From positions 6,676,001-6,740,000 of the forward strand of contig NZ_CP017174.1 of assembly GCF_006402735.1 (NCBI RefSeq): a stretch of 64,000 bases of DNA, in the 5' to 3' direction. A program made the translations under genes and the position numbers. The stretch is from Myxococcus xanthus. GTDB lineage: Bacteria; Myxococcota; Myxococcia; Myxococcales; Myxococcaceae. Below, one piece after another: positions 1 through 9,192 of this stretch (the first letter of the stretch is position 1; every line of letters begins with the position of its first letter). The notes beneath the pieces were generated by a model that did not search any database, was not told where the DNA came from, and worked only from the letters and a program-made list of their open reading frames with translations.

Positions 1-344
1 TTAACTAGATGAATTAGGGGGCCTGTATCCCCGAACCTTGCCGGAGGTCAGGCCAGAAGCGGCCTGCCAAGCCCAAAGCCAAAGCGTGCATAGGCTGCGC
101 TCACGAGCGGAGCTATTGAGTTCCCGATGGTCGCGAGGGCCTTGTGCAGGACGGCCAATCTCTCTGGCTTTCCCAGTCAGCACGACAGTCCTCGCACTTC
201 CCGTTCCAGGCGATGCCATCCGACGGCACTCGACGTGGTGTGGGGCCTAGCCCAAACGTTGAACCACTCCCGGAAGTCGCACGCACTTACGTGGGGTCGG
301 TGCACTTCGCCGCTGACGTAACCCAAGTCGAAGGACCCACGTAA

Positions 345-563
345 CGTGAACAACGTACTGACGAAGATTGCCACCGCGAAGGCTGCGGCGGGCGCTATCC
401 GCGCTTCAGTCGCAACCTGCTCGAAGTCGAAGTCATCCGCACGAAGGAGGGCTTCAAGGGCGACTCTGCCATCGCCGAGCTGACGGTTCGCGAGTCCGAG
501 CCCTCGCGGGTGGCGAGACTCCGAGCCGACCGGGCGAGACGTTCGACTACATCGAGAACCTGA
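345..563 (+). pseudogene. Remnant of an unidentified coding sequence
   Basis: Frame 3 is open from 345 to a TGA at 561-563 and reads like real protein in its middle part (RYPRFSRNLLEVEV, then EGFKGDSAIAELTVRESEP), with acidic/hydrophobic alternation and GC-rich third positions. There is no credible start codon. The frame ends exactly where a different frame takes over as a recombinase C-terminus. I do not recognise the family. I infer a fragment of an accessory gene joined to an integrase fragment by deletion. Bases 1-344 show no other gene I can support. Confidence 0.3.
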
Positions 564-750
564 GCAGCCACCTCGCCATGAGAGGTGTCCCGCTGAAGGT
601 GATTCAGGAGCTGATGGGGCACGCGACCATCGAGATGACGAATCGCTACGCCCACCTGAGCCCCGACACGCGGAGAGAGGCGGTCGGTGTTCTCGACCGG
701 CCCTCTGCTCCGACGTGCGACATACGTGCAACACAGGTGGCCGACACCAC
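560..750 (+). pseudogene. C-terminal remnant of a tyrosine recombinase/integrase
   Basis: In frame 2 the sequence reads SSHLAMRGVPLKVIQELMGH followed by an MTNRYAHLSPD motif. This is the typical end of the phage-integrase catalytic domain, with the G-H of box II and the nucleophile Tyr in RYAHLSP. The expected upstream HTLRHTFA motif is missing: residues before SSHLA are unrelated (ETFDYIENL). The catalytic Arg, Lys and first His are therefore absent. The frame runs on into DNA antisense to the next gene, so its true stop is lost or unclear. It is a dead relic of an integrated element; no attachment site or tRNA is visible nearby. Confidence 0.75.
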
Positions 751-820
751 TAACCACATGCAACTACTAAGCAAAAAAGTGAAGGCGGCGGAAATCGAAG
801 CCGCCGCTCGGCGGGGAATG

Positions 821-1984
821 TCAGACCCTGTGGAAGGCCTTGGCGAAGAAGTTCTCGATGCGGGACTTCTCCGGCTCGATGGTGCTCGCGGGCGAGGCCA
901 CGCTCGTGGCGCCAGCGAGCGCGGGGCGCAGGCCCGCCGCGATGCCCGGCTCCAGGTGGTGACGCAAGTCGACCGCCACGTCGGCCTTCACGTGGGTGCC
1001 CACGCCCGCGGCGGCGTTGACGTCCGCGGAGTGCTTGAGGAAGCCATTCTCCAGGCCGAGCTTGCCGCCCGCCTGGGCCGCCGCGCCCGCCACCACCCCC
1101 CCGGTGACCGAGCCGTGCAGCCGGCCCACGTGGCCACCCGCCGTGGCATACGCGCCCGCCGTGGCGGCCGCGCCCACCTGCCCCGAGAGCATCGCCGTGG
1201 CCGTCTTCGGGTCCAGGCTCGCCACGCCCTCGGCGTAGGCAGAGGCGGAGGCCTTGGCCTCACCCTTGACGTACCCGCCGACGTGCCGGTTGAAGTCGTG
1301 GCCCGCGCTCGCCGTGACGCCCACGCCCGTCTCCGCCTTGGCCGTCAACGCGGCCGTGTAGGCGTGCTCGTTCCTGTCGAGCGACACACCGGCCTGGGCC
1401 TGCGCCTTGAACGTGTTGGCCTCGGCGGTGACCTGGCCACTGGTCACACCCAGCCGGCCCGCGTGCGTCTTCTGCAACTCGTAGCCGACGTGAGGCCCAC
1501 GTAGCTCGGCCTGGGCCGAGTAGTGGTGCACGCCACTGCCGCTGTAGCTGGAGGTGGAGGCCTGCATCGAACCCACGTTGCCGCTCACCGTTCCGCCGAA
1601 GGTGTCCTTCTGGAAGGGGCTGCCCGGCTTGTCGACGAACAGCTTCTGCTTCGCGGCCAGAGGCGCCGTGAGCTTGTTGTCACCACCGCTCACCATCACG
1701 TCCGACGCCTGGCCCGTGCTCAGCTCCCAGGGGCTGTAGGAGGGCGCCCCCTCGGGCATGCCCGGGTGCTTCAGGGGCTTGGAGTCCGTGGCCGCCGGCG
1801 CAGTCGCGCCAGGAGGGGTCGCCGTGGGCTTGGTGGCCGTCACCGCGGGCGCGGTCGCCACAGGCTTCGTGGGCGTCGAGGCGGGGAGCGTGGACGCGCG
1901 CGCCGGAAGCTTGGACTGAGCCAGCTTGGAGGAAGGGAGCGTCGCGGAGCGGGGCGGGGTCGAACCGATGCGGCGGGGGGACAT
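821..1984 (-). CDS. Ala-rich hypothetical protein with repetitive C-terminal half
   Basis: The product has 387 residues. The start at 1984 is chosen because GAGGAG lies 6 bases upstream of the ATG; the frame could extend to 2080 without a ribosome site. Residues 1-75 are a Pro/Ala/Thr/Ser-rich, probably disordered tail. The rest is dominated by Ala, Gly, Val and Thr in short alternating stretches (AQAQAGVSLD, TAKAETGVGVTASAG) that suggest repeated beta-strand or amphipathic segments. There is no signal peptide and no known catalytic motif. Its 3' end lies next to the integrase relic, so it may be cargo or a flanking host gene. I do not recognise a family; the function is unknown. Confidence 0.7.
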   Translation of the reverse strand: MSPRRIGSTPPRSATLPSSKLAQSKLPARASTLPASTPTKPVATAPAVTATKPTATPPGATAPAATDSKPLKHPGMPEGAPSYSPWELSTGQASDVMVSGGDNKLTAPLAAKQKLFVDKPGSPFQKDTFGGTVSGNVGSMQASTSSYSGSGVHHYSAQAELRGPHVGYELQKTHAGRLGVTSGQVTAEANTFKAQAQAGVSLDRNEHAYTAALTAKAETGVGVTASAGHDFNRHVGGYVKGEAKASASAYAEGVASLDPKTATAMLSGQVGAAATAGAYATAGGHVGRLHGSVTGGVVAGAAAQAGGKLGLENGFLKHSADVNAAAGVGTHVKADVAVDLRHHLEPGIAAGLRPALAGATSVASPASTIEPEKSRIENFFAKAFHRV

Positions 1985-2218
1985 GGGAGGCTCCTCGGAA
2001 GGTCGGTGGAAGGCTCGGTACAGCGATGGCCTGTCCCACTGCAGCCGACATGCCATGCTTATGTCGAACGGTGTGGCCACTGCACTCCTGTGGTTTCAAG
2101 GAGTTGGAGGGAGGCACCTCGCGAGCGATACGCGGGCCCTGGTGACGGCAGACACCGGGGCCCGGACAGCTGTCATCAGTACCTCGAGGACGACGCGCAT
2201 GCGCCCACCATGTCCCCT

Positions 2219-2653
2219 TCAGCGGCGGGGAGTGGGCGACTTCTCGCTGCTCGCGCGGCGCGCCCGGACAGGCGGCGCGGGCGCTTCTGGCTCGCTGTCG
2301 GGCAGCGCGGTGAGCTCTACGTGGTACGACTCCCGGTAGTCCGCCGCCCAGAACAGGGTGGCGAAGACGGGGAAGACGAACAGTCCTCCGACGATGCCGC
2401 CCGCGGTGCGCGCCCCGCTCCACTGATCGCGCCGAATGGTGACGTACTCGGGAGCGTGGCCATCCAACTCCAAGGTGAAGCTCTCCGTGTTGTTGACGGT
2501 GGCCGAGTCGCTGTACTCGTACGGCGTCCGGCCGAGCACTTCGCCCGAGCGCGAACGGACCTTGGCGCCGCTGGGACTGGAGCGAATCACCGTCGAGCTG
2601 GCGCAGCCGGTGGACAGGAGGACGACAAGAGCGGAGGAGACAAAGCGCTGCAT
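2219..2653 (-). CDS. PEGA-like lipoprotein
   Basis: The product has 144 residues. The start at 2653 fits a lipoprotein signal (MQRFVSSALVVLLSTGC; lipobox ending in Cys17). The mature part begins STVIRSSPSGAKV, followed by a G-x-TP-x-x-Y element, the look of a PEGA carbohydrate- or surface-associated beta domain at about residues 20-75. One hydrophobic segment follows (GGIVGGLFVFPVFATLFWAA, about 90-110), so it may be both lipidated and membrane-embedded. The C-terminus is Pro/Arg-rich. Bases 1985-2218 downstream hold no gene. Role unknown; probably an envelope protein. Confidence 0.75.
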   Translation of the reverse strand: MQRFVSSALVVLLSTGCASSTVIRSSPSGAKVRSRSGEVLGRTPYEYSDSATVNNTESFTLELDGHAPEYVTIRRDQWSGARTAGGIVGGLFVFPVFATLFWAADYRESYHVELTALPDSEPEAPAPPVRARRASSEKSPTPRR

Positions 2654-2793
2654 GGGATGGACCTTCAGGTGAAAGGGGTCCCGCTCCCGGTGCAGCCGTT
2701 GGACCAGCCCTTCCCGCCCGTGTTCTGGCCTACTTGCGCGGGTCGGGGCGTCCACGGGCGGAGCGCCAGTCCCGGCGCCTGGATACCGCGCCG

Positions 2794-3699
2794 TCAGCCG
2801 CTGAGCACCACGGCCAGCCCGTGGGAGAAGGGCTGAGCGGAGACGAAGCGAGGAGGAATCGCCCAGCTTCCGTCCGGGCGCACGTAGCCGAACAAGCCAT
2901 CCTGCTTCACGACCGCCAGCCCTTCCGAAAACGTACCGTGGACCGCTTGGAAGCGGGGCTCGATGACCAGGGCCCCCGTCCGGTCGATGAAGGCATAGCG
3001 GCCCTCCACCTTCACGGGAGCCAATCCCCCGCGAAACGCGCACTCCGACAGGTACGTGTCGCCCCAAGGCGAAAACGTGGGCTCCAGCACCCATGCGCCG
3101 GACTCGTCCACGAAGCCGAACTTCCCACGCTCCACGACCAGCGCCAGCCCATCCGAAAACCGGCCCATCGTCATGAAGCCGAAGCTGGCGAGGCACTCCC
3201 CCTTGGGGTCGATGAGCCGGCTTTGCTCCGTCTTGGGACGCGCCTTCAAGACAACGTGCGCCTTGCCCTCGAAAAAGGGCCTGGCCAGCCCGCCGGCGAA
3301 TCCATCCAGCACCACCTCGCCCTTCCGGTTGATGTACGCATCGGAGGACTTCGCCCCCGCGCGCATCACCGGCGCGAGCCCCGAGCCGAAGCGCCCCACA
3401 TTCTCATACGTCGCCCCGGCCACGACGTACTTCGTGAAGTTCGCCTTGAAGGCCACGGGCAACACGAGCTCGCCCTTTTCGTCGATGAAGCCCTCGTCCG
3501 TCAGGGCCAGACCATCACTGAAGCCAGTGAAGGCACGCTTCACCTGGAGCTTGGGCTGCCCCTTCGCGTTGATGAAGACCCAGCCCTTCTCGGCGGGCAT
3601 CCGGGCCCAGCCCTCGTTGAAGCTGAAGGGCGTGCCATGGGGGCTGGGGATGACCAACTCCCCCTTCGTATCGATGAAGCCGTAGCGCGTGGCGGGCAT
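2794..3699 (-). CDS. WG-repeat protein
   Basis: The product has 301 residues, starting at the ATG at 3699. The frame can be extended to 3828, but the upstream residues are not repeat-like. At least six repeats of the WG/KWG type run along the whole protein: YGFIDTKGELVIP, WVFINAKGQ, EGFIDEKGELVLP, AYINRKGEVVL, FGFVDESGAWVLEP, YAFIDRTGALVIEP, FGYVRPDGSWAIPP. Each is followed by a 'FSDGLA' or 'FSEGLAVV' element. Such repeats form beta-propeller-like scaffolds of unknown ligand. There is no signal peptide, so it is probably cytoplasmic. It is divergent from the gene at 3827, with a 127-base shared upstream region. Confidence 0.85.
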   Translation of the reverse strand: MPATRYGFIDTKGELVIPSPHGTPFSFNEGWARMPAEKGWVFINAKGQPKLQVKRAFTGFSDGLALTDEGFIDEKGELVLPVAFKANFTKYVVAGATYENVGRFGSGLAPVMRAGAKSSDAYINRKGEVVLDGFAGGLARPFFEGKAHVVLKARPKTEQSRLIDPKGECLASFGFMTMGRFSDGLALVVERGKFGFVDESGAWVLEPTFSPWGDTYLSECAFRGGLAPVKVEGRYAFIDRTGALVIEPRFQAVHGTFSEGLAVVKQDGLFGYVRPDGSWAIPPRFVSAQPFSHGLAVVLSG

Positions 3700-3826
3700 G
3701 GCGCGGACCCTAACGACGGCGTCCGCGACCGTCCACCCACATGGCCGCATGCACGAGTGGCGGCAGCGAGTGAGGCCGGACACTCCCGTTTGTCTGTACA
3801 CCGCTGGCTCGGCGAGGATGCGCGGC

Positions 3827-4645
3827 ATGGATGACTTCTACGCGGACGTCCTCGACCACGTCGGACGCCCACCCCGAGAGTTCGGCTCCGTCCACCTGCA
3901 CGTGGAGCCCGTGATTCGACATCCACTCGGGCAGGCCACCGCCGTCGTGTGGCTCCAGGCCGCCTTCGAGCCCCTCGCCGCGACCCCGTCGTCCGTGCTG
4001 GTGATGGGCAGACAGAAGCAGGGCTCCGCGCACCGGATGCTGGGCCAGTTCCCGCTGCCACCTCTTGAGGGAGGCCGCGTCGTGCGGTGGCGGCTTCCGC
4101 TCGAGCTGCCCCCGGAGTTCGATGAAGTCCACTTCCAGGTGGAGTCGAGTCTTCACCCCAACGCCGGGCGCGTGCGGCCCGCGTGGAAGCTCTTCGACAC
4201 CCTGGAGATTCCCAAGGAGAGTGACATGAAGGCGGTGTCGAGCGAGGTCTCCATGGGAATCGACCTCGGTGAATCGCTGCTCAACACCGTGCTGTCTGGG
4301 GGCCTGAGTGTCACCGCTTACATGAAGATTGGACCCCAGGTTTCACCGGGCAACCTGGCCGTGAAGCGCCACGCGGCGGCCACGCTTCCGACAGCCTTCA
4401 TCGCAGCCGTGGTCGACGGTCCCTTGGAGCCACTGTCCGACCTGCAATGCGAGCTCGTCTGGGAGCCGGGGATGGCCCTCCCCGCCGCCAGCGCCGCGCC
4501 CAGTTGGAGCACGGAGGCCACACCTCCCATGGCAGCTCATGTCTTGAAGACACTGCGGACATGCTACGCCTGCGGCTTCGAGGGACCACGAGCGGAGTAT
4601 GAGCGCGCCACGATGTGTCCCCGGTGTGACGCGACGTGGATGTAG
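3827..4645 (+). CDS. Hypothetical protein with C-terminal zinc ribbon
   Basis: The product has 272 residues. The start at 3827 (MDDFYADVL) has GAGG nine bases upstream; an in-frame ATG at 3818 is too close to it. Most of the protein is a beta-rich region without a known motif. The C-terminus carries CYACGFEG then CPRCDATWM, two C-x2-C knuckles 15 residues apart that would form a rubredoxin-like zinc ribbon. There is no signal peptide. The gene stands alone, divergent from the WG-repeat gene. I do not recognise the family. Confidence 0.75.
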   Translation: MDDFYADVLDHVGRPPREFGSVHLHVEPVIRHPLGQATAVVWLQAAFEPLAATPSSVLVMGRQKQGSAHRMLGQFPLPPLEGGRVVRWRLPLELPPEFDEVHFQVESSLHPNAGRVRPAWKLFDTLEIPKESDMKAVSSEVSMGIDLGESLLNTVLSGGLSVTAYMKIGPQVSPGNLAVKRHAAATLPTAFIAAVVDGPLEPLSDLQCELVWEPGMALPAASAAPSWSTEATPPMAAHVLKTLRTCYACGFEGPRAEYERATMCPRCDATWM

Positions 4646-4701
4646 GCACGCCAGGAGAAGCCGCTGGCTCTTGGATGTTGATTTATATATCAAAACTGTA
4701 A

Positions 4702-4933
4702 ATCAGAAAGTTCGCCAAGAGCCGCATCTATCTGACGGGGCTCTCGGCGGGGGCCATTGTCACCTGAACGTACGCGGTGAACCATCCGCACAAGCTCGCG
4801 GCCATTGTTCCCGTCACGGGGAATGGCAACGGGCTTCCCATCTGCAACATGTGGAACGTCCCGGTGTGGGCGTTCCATGGCACGGCACGTGGGGCCCATT
4901 TCCCATCCCGGTTATCGGGCCTCCCCTGTTGAG
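4702..4933 (+). pseudogene. Nonsense-mutated alpha/beta-hydrolase fragment
   Basis: The frame starting near 4708 reads KSRIYLTGLSAGAIVT, a TGA stop at 4765-4767, then TYAVNHPHKLAAIVPVTGN, LPICNMWNVPVWAFHGT. GLSAG is a nucleophile elbow (G-x-S-x-G) and the rest matches the pattern of secreted esterase/PHB-depolymerase-like hydrolases. In that family the residue after the T is usually Trp, so TGG to TGA is the simple explanation. Both ends are missing: a TAA at 4699 and divergence after 4890. AT-rich bases (4680-4705) precede it. This is a dead gene fragment that fills most of the 300-base gap between the flanking genes. Confidence 0.7.
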
Positions 4934-4946
4934 ATAGAACGGGGGC

Positions 4947-6029
4947 ATGCTCCACTCGCGTCGTTTCGTCCTGGCCCTCTCGTCCGTTGTCGCGGTCGCC
5001 ACCGCCTGCAGTTCGCCGGATCCAGTCCCGGACCGTCCCAACATCCTGCGCTTCGAAGCAGCCCCCGCGACCATCGCTCCGGGCGTGTCCGCCGAGCTGT
5101 CCTGGGAAGTCACCGGCGCGCAGGATCTCTCCATCGATTACGGCGTGGGTGCGGTGAGCGGAAGCTCGGTGCAGGTCCGCCCGACAGCGACGACGACGTA
5201 CACACTCACGGCGACGAACGAGAGCGGCAGCACCACCGCGAGCACCACGGTCGCGGTGAGCACGTCCGATGGGACGAATCTCTCCGGAAGCCTCACGACG
5301 CGCACACTGACGCGCGCGGGCTCGCCGTATCAGGTGACCGGCGACTTGACGGTGCCCGCGGGGAGCCGGCTCACCATCGAGCCCGGCGTCCACCTCGTTT
5401 TCATGGGACACCACAAGCTCGCCGTGTATGGGCGAATCACCGCGCAGGGCACCGCGGCCAGCCCCATTGTCTTCACCGCCAACAATCCCACCCGAGGCTG
5501 GGCTGGACTGCGCCTGGCGGCGACGTCGGACGCCGGGTCGGACTTCCTGGAACACTGCATCTTGGAGTACGGCAACAAGATCGACGGCGAGAACGGCGCG
5601 GGCGCGGAGGGCTCCTATTCCGAGAACGCCGGTGGCGCGCTTTGGATTGGCTCACGCGCGAACGTGAACCTGAATCACAACGAGTTCCGCTTCAACAAGG
5701 CGCCCGCGTTCGGCGGCGCGCTGATGCTGATTGCGCCGACCAGCTCGGGTGTCGCCACCGGAAACATCTTCCACGGAAACGAATGCACCGGTCCGCGAAC
5801 CCAGTTCGGAGGCGTGGGCGGAGCGGTCAACACCGCGCACCTCCCGGCCAGCAACCAATGGACGTTTCGCGGCGGCGAGTTCCGTAACAACAGGGCACCG
5901 GAGGGCGGGGCACTCTACTTCTTCGACAGCAACGTGATCCTCGACGGGATTTCGCTGTCTGGAAACAGCCCCCAGAACTGGGCGACGCCGGAGCCACACC
6001 GGCTGACGCTCATCAACACGCCGAGGTAG
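4947..6029 (+). CDS. Lipoprotein with Ig-like domain and right-handed beta-helix
   Basis: The product has 360 residues. The lipoprotein signal ends VATAC with Cys21. Residues 30-110 resemble a bacterial Ig-like fold (PATIAPGVSAELSWEVTGA, then TATTTYTLTATNESGS), common in myxobacterial surface proteins. From about residue 125 the protein has the coil pattern of a parallel beta-helix or pectin-lyase-like fold: TVPAGSRLTIEPGVHLVF, GRITAQGTAASPIVFTANN, then stacked short strands with Asn ladders. No lyase catalytic residues could be assigned. Probably an outer-surface adhesin or polysaccharide-binding protein. It is monocistronic by spacing. Confidence 0.85.
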   Translation: MLHSRRFVLALSSVVAVATACSSPDPVPDRPNILRFEAAPATIAPGVSAELSWEVTGAQDLSIDYGVGAVSGSSVQVRPTATTTYTLTATNESGSTTASTTVAVSTSDGTNLSGSLTTRTLTRAGSPYQVTGDLTVPAGSRLTIEPGVHLVFMGHHKLAVYGRITAQGTAASPIVFTANNPTRGWAGLRLAATSDAGSDFLEHCILEYGNKIDGENGAGAEGSYSENAGGALWIGSRANVNLNHNEFRFNKAPAFGGALMLIAPTSSGVATGNIFHGNECTGPRTQFGGVGGAVNTAHLPASNQWTFRGGEFRNNRAPEGGALYFFDSNVILDGISLSGNSPQNWATPEPHRLTLINTPR

Positions 6030-6088
6030 CGAGAGGCCCCCGCAGCACGGTCCCCATCGTTCGACACAAACCTGGCCGGGCCCGCGGC

Positions 6089-6988
6089 TCAGCTCTCCGA
6101 GGACAGTCGGGAGATGGCCTCCACCACGGAGCCGGGCACGGAGGTTTCGCCGAAGAAGCGCGAGAGTTCTGCCTGGGCCTCGCGGGCTTGCGTCGCGGTG
6201 ATGCGGCCCTCGCGCTCCAGCCGCCCGATGATGGCGCCAGCCCGGATACGCAGCGTCTCGGGCTTCTGGGCGGGCAGCCAGCGGCGTGGGGCGGGAAGCA
6301 TGCCCGCGAGCATCGCCCCCTGTGCCACGGAGAGCGCCCGCGCCGAGGTACCGAAGTGCTCACGCGCCGCGGCCTCGATGCCATACACGCCCTCTCCCCA
6401 CTCCACCACATTCACATACAACGTGAGGATGTGCTGCTTGGACAGATGGGTCTCCAGCTGGCGGGCGAGCAGCAACTCCTTGCCCTTGCGCAGGAGGCTG
6501 CGGTCCGTGGAGAGGTAGAGGTTCTTGGCCAGCTGCTGGGTGAGCGTGGACGCGCCGCGGCCCAGGCGCGCCTTCCGCACGGACTGCTCGAGGGCGTTCT
6601 CCACCTCGATCCAATCCACGCCCTCGTGCTTGTAGAAGCGCGCATCCTCGGAGCTCAGCACGGCGTCCACCGCGTGCGGCGCCACCGCCTCCAGAGACAC
6701 CCAGGCCTGGCGCACTCGGGGCTTCTTCCCCTCCGCCAGCGCCTCCTCGGCCCGCTGCGTGATGAGCGCGGTGGTGCGAGGGTTCTGCGTCTGAAGCGCG
6801 CGGACGTCGGGCAGCCGCACGTACTCCACGCTGAGCCAGACGACGAACAGCAGCCACCCGCCAAACATCCAGCGGCCCCAGCCCGGACTGGAATCCTTCC
6901 CCACGGCGCGCCGGGCGCCGGAAGGGAGCTGCTTCGTCTTCTGCGTCCGGGGGGAGGAGGCACGGACGGAGGGCGGACGGGAGGCCAT
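6089..6988 (-). CDS. mtgA: Monofunctional peptidoglycan transglycosylase
   Basis: The product has 299 residues with a start at 6988. It polymerises lipid II into glycan strands at the outer face of the inner membrane. After a basic N-terminus there is one membrane anchor (GGWLLFVVWLSVEYV, about 43-60). The GT51 motifs follow: SSEDARFYKHEGVDW with the catalytic Glu, then RGASTLTQQLAKNLYLS, then a KQHILTLYVNVVEWGEGVYG segment. There is no transpeptidase domain, which separates it from class A penicillin-binding proteins. It is divergent from the TPR gene at 7083. Confidence 0.95.
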   Translation of the reverse strand: MASRPPSVRASSPRTQKTKQLPSGARRAVGKDSSPGWGRWMFGGWLLFVVWLSVEYVRLPDVRALQTQNPRTTALITQRAEEALAEGKKPRVRQAWVSLEAVAPHAVDAVLSSEDARFYKHEGVDWIEVENALEQSVRKARLGRGASTLTQQLAKNLYLSTDRSLLRKGKELLLARQLETHLSKQHILTLYVNVVEWGEGVYGIEAAAREHFGTSARALSVAQGAMLAGMLPAPRRWLPAQKPETLRIRAGAIIGRLEREGRITATQAREAQAELSRFFGETSVPGSVVEAISRLSSES

Positions 6989-7082
6989 CGGTATGCACAC
7001 ATCTGCCCCGGTCCACGGTCCCTGTCCAGAAGACGGCCGGGAAGGCACGCAGCGGCCTGTCTTGAGTAGGATGCCAGGCGCA

Positions 7083-8678
7083 ATGCCATCTCTTCGTACC
7101 GCGCTCGGCGCGGGAGTCCTCGTAATGGGCCTGGGCGCCGGGCTTGCCGTGACCGCTTCACGGGCAAAGCGGAGCGCCGACGTCGAAGCGCGCATCGCGG
7201 CGCGCCAGGAGCCCGTCCTGACACCTGCCCCCGGCCCCGCGCCGCGAGGGCTTCCCATCGTGACGCCTGCCGGGCGCGAGGAGGGCAAAGTCCCCCAAGG
7301 GCATGTGGACGGGGTGGCACTGCGCTCGCTCCTGCTCCGACGCCAGTTCGAGGAGCTGACGCTGGCGGTCGAGCAGCTCCAGTGGGGCATGGAGTCGAAC
7401 CCCCAGGACGAGCACTGGATGACGGACGGCATCCTGGCGCTCGGCAACGGCTCCTCCGAGTCGACGGAACTCCTCGACGCCTGGGTGGAAGCGTCGCCGC
7501 GCTCCTTCGCGCCCTACCTCGCGAGGGGGACCCACTGGGTGTCGGTGGGATACCTGCGCCGCGGGGGGAAGACCGTGGCGGCGACGGCGAAGGAGGAATT
7601 CGCCGGGATGCATGGGGCCTTTGAACGCGCGGTGCCCGACCTCGTCCGAGCGTGGTCGCTCCAGCCGAAGGCGGTCGCGGCGGCGCGGCCGCTCATCTAT
7701 GTGGCGAACGCGCTGGGCGACGACGAGGCTCGCGAGCGCGCCTTCACCCGCGCCATGGAGCAGTGCCCCACGTGTACGGACGTCCGGGCCGTCTATCTCC
7801 ACGGACTCGCCCCCCGCTGGGGCGGCACCTACGAGAAGATGGACGCCTTCGCCGAGGCGCAGAGCCTCGCTCACCCCAAGGTGGGCTTCCTGCGCGGCTT
7901 TGCCGATTTTGACCGCGCACACGACCTGGCGCTCCAGGGCAAGAACGACCAGGGACTGGTCCGGCTCGCCCAGGCGCTGTCAGCCGGCGACTACTGGGAG
8001 TTCAGGCTGGCTCGGGCGAAGCAACTGCGCCGCACCAAGGCCCTGGACGCCGCGATGGAGGAGGCGAACCGGGCCGTGGCCCTTCGGCCCGCTCGTGCGT
8101 CCGTCTATTTCGAACGTGCTCGGATTTTCTCCAACAGCCGGAAGTGGGAACCTGCGGGCAAGGACCTCCTGCACGCCTTGCGGTTGGACGCGACGGACTC
8201 GGACGGACGGGCCCTGCGGGACCACGTGGTGAAGGGCGTCATCTACGACGCCTGGGAGGCGCACAAGGCCGGACGCCGCGAGGAAGCGTTGGGCCTGCTG
8301 GAACTGGCTGGGGAGCTCGCTCCGGGCAACCCCGAGGTCGCGCGGCGGCGCGCCTGGGTCGTCAAATCTCCACAGCAGGCAGAGGCACGGGCCGAGGAGA
8401 CGCAAGGCGAGGGGGCGGAGGACTTCCGCACCGTGCAGCAACGGGACTACGCCCTGGCGCGCGAGCGGCGCTTCAAGGAAATCCTCCCGCTCTGGGATGC
8501 CTTCATCGAACGCAATCCCGACCACGGGCTGGCCTACATGGAGCGCAGCGGGACGCACTACCACCTGCGGGACCTCAAGTCCGCGCTGTCAGACCTGAAG
8601 AAGGCGTGTGACCTGGGCGTCAACGAAGGCTGTGCCCGGGCGCGCCAGGTCGAGCGCGCCAAGCCCGCGGCCCGCTGA
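7083..8678 (+). CDS. Membrane-anchored TPR protein
   Basis: The product has 531 residues if started at 7083; an in-frame ATG at 7071 is also possible. The N-terminus (LRTALGAGVLVMGLGAGLAVTAS) is an uncleaved or cleavable signal segment. The body is helical with degenerate tetratricopeptide repeats, clearest near the end: DYALARERRFKEILPLWDAF, NPDHGLAYMERSGTHYHLRD, LKSALSDLKKACDLG. The region around residues 300-370 (ALDAAMEEANRAVALRPARA) also fits. It probably acts as a periplasmic protein-interaction scaffold. It lies 44 bases upstream of a small lipoprotein gene and may share a transcript with it. Confidence 0.85.
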   Translation: MPSLRTALGAGVLVMGLGAGLAVTASRAKRSADVEARIAARQEPVLTPAPGPAPRGLPIVTPAGREEGKVPQGHVDGVALRSLLLRRQFEELTLAVEQLQWGMESNPQDEHWMTDGILALGNGSSESTELLDAWVEASPRSFAPYLARGTHWVSVGYLRRGGKTVAATAKEEFAGMHGAFERAVPDLVRAWSLQPKAVAAARPLIYVANALGDDEARERAFTRAMEQCPTCTDVRAVYLHGLAPRWGGTYEKMDAFAEAQSLAHPKVGFLRGFADFDRAHDLALQGKNDQGLVRLAQALSAGDYWEFRLARAKQLRRTKALDAAMEEANRAVALRPARASVYFERARIFSNSRKWEPAGKDLLHALRLDATDSDGRALRDHVVKGVIYDAWEAHKAGRREEALGLLELAGELAPGNPEVARRRAWVVKSPQQAEARAEETQGEGAEDFRTVQQRDYALARERRFKEILPLWDAFIERNPDHGLAYMERSGTHYHLRDLKSALSDLKKACDLGVNEGCARARQVERAKPAAR

Positions 8679-8722
8679 GGCGCGACCGCACAGACCCGCT
8701 GCTCCAGCGACAGGGAAACAGC

Positions 8723-9142
8723 ATGAGACGCCTCGCCCTCCCCCTCCTGCTGTTCACCACCCTCCCTGCCTGCGGCACCGTCGCTCGCGAACGACCTGCA
8801 CAGGAGCCTCCCGCCCTGGCTCCGGCATGCCCGGCCCACAAGTTCGCCTTCACCCAGGAAACAGGATGCCGGAACGATGGCTCGGTGGAGTTCTGCCTCC
8901 CCACCGGGGATGACGCGTTGCTCGCCCGCGTGCGGGAGCTTGCGCCGACGCTCCAGGTAGGAGGCACCTCGCGAGGCCGCGCCGGCTGCGACGTCCCCCA
9001 CGAGACGCTCTACCTCTTCCCCACCGGCGATACGGAATGTGACTCGCGCCACGGCGCCATCACTCCCAGCACGTGGGGCACACTCTGCCGCGTCGCTGAG
9101 ATTCCGGAGGTACGCAAAATCGTTCCCACGTGGTTCGAATAA
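8723..9142 (+). CDS. Small Cys-containing lipoprotein
   Basis: The product has 139 residues. The signal sequence MRRLALPLLLFTTLPAC has a lipobox with Cys17. The mature protein has further cysteines (ACPAHK, GCRNDG, FCLP, GCDVP, ECDSRH, LCRVAE), an even set that could form disulfides. No known domain is apparent. It follows the TPR gene by 44 bases in the same direction and converges with the LVIVD gene, whose stop is 50 bases away. The short gap shows no strong terminator hairpin. Confidence 0.75.
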   Translation: MRRLALPLLLFTTLPACGTVARERPAQEPPALAPACPAHKFAFTQETGCRNDGSVEFCLPTGDDALLARVRELAPTLQVGGTSRGRAGCDVPHETLYLFPTGDTECDSRHGAITPSTWGTLCRVAEIPEVRKIVPTWFE

Positions 9143-9192
9143 CCCGTCGTGCCGCGGGGTGCCCACCGCCACTAGCGATTGCCGTTGGACGC

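Noticed and set aside
368-1504. 378-codon plus-strand frame
   Set aside because: Only its first third matches an integrase relic. The rest lies antisense to the gene at 821-1984 and is Arg/Gly/His-rich noise typical of high-GC shadow frames.
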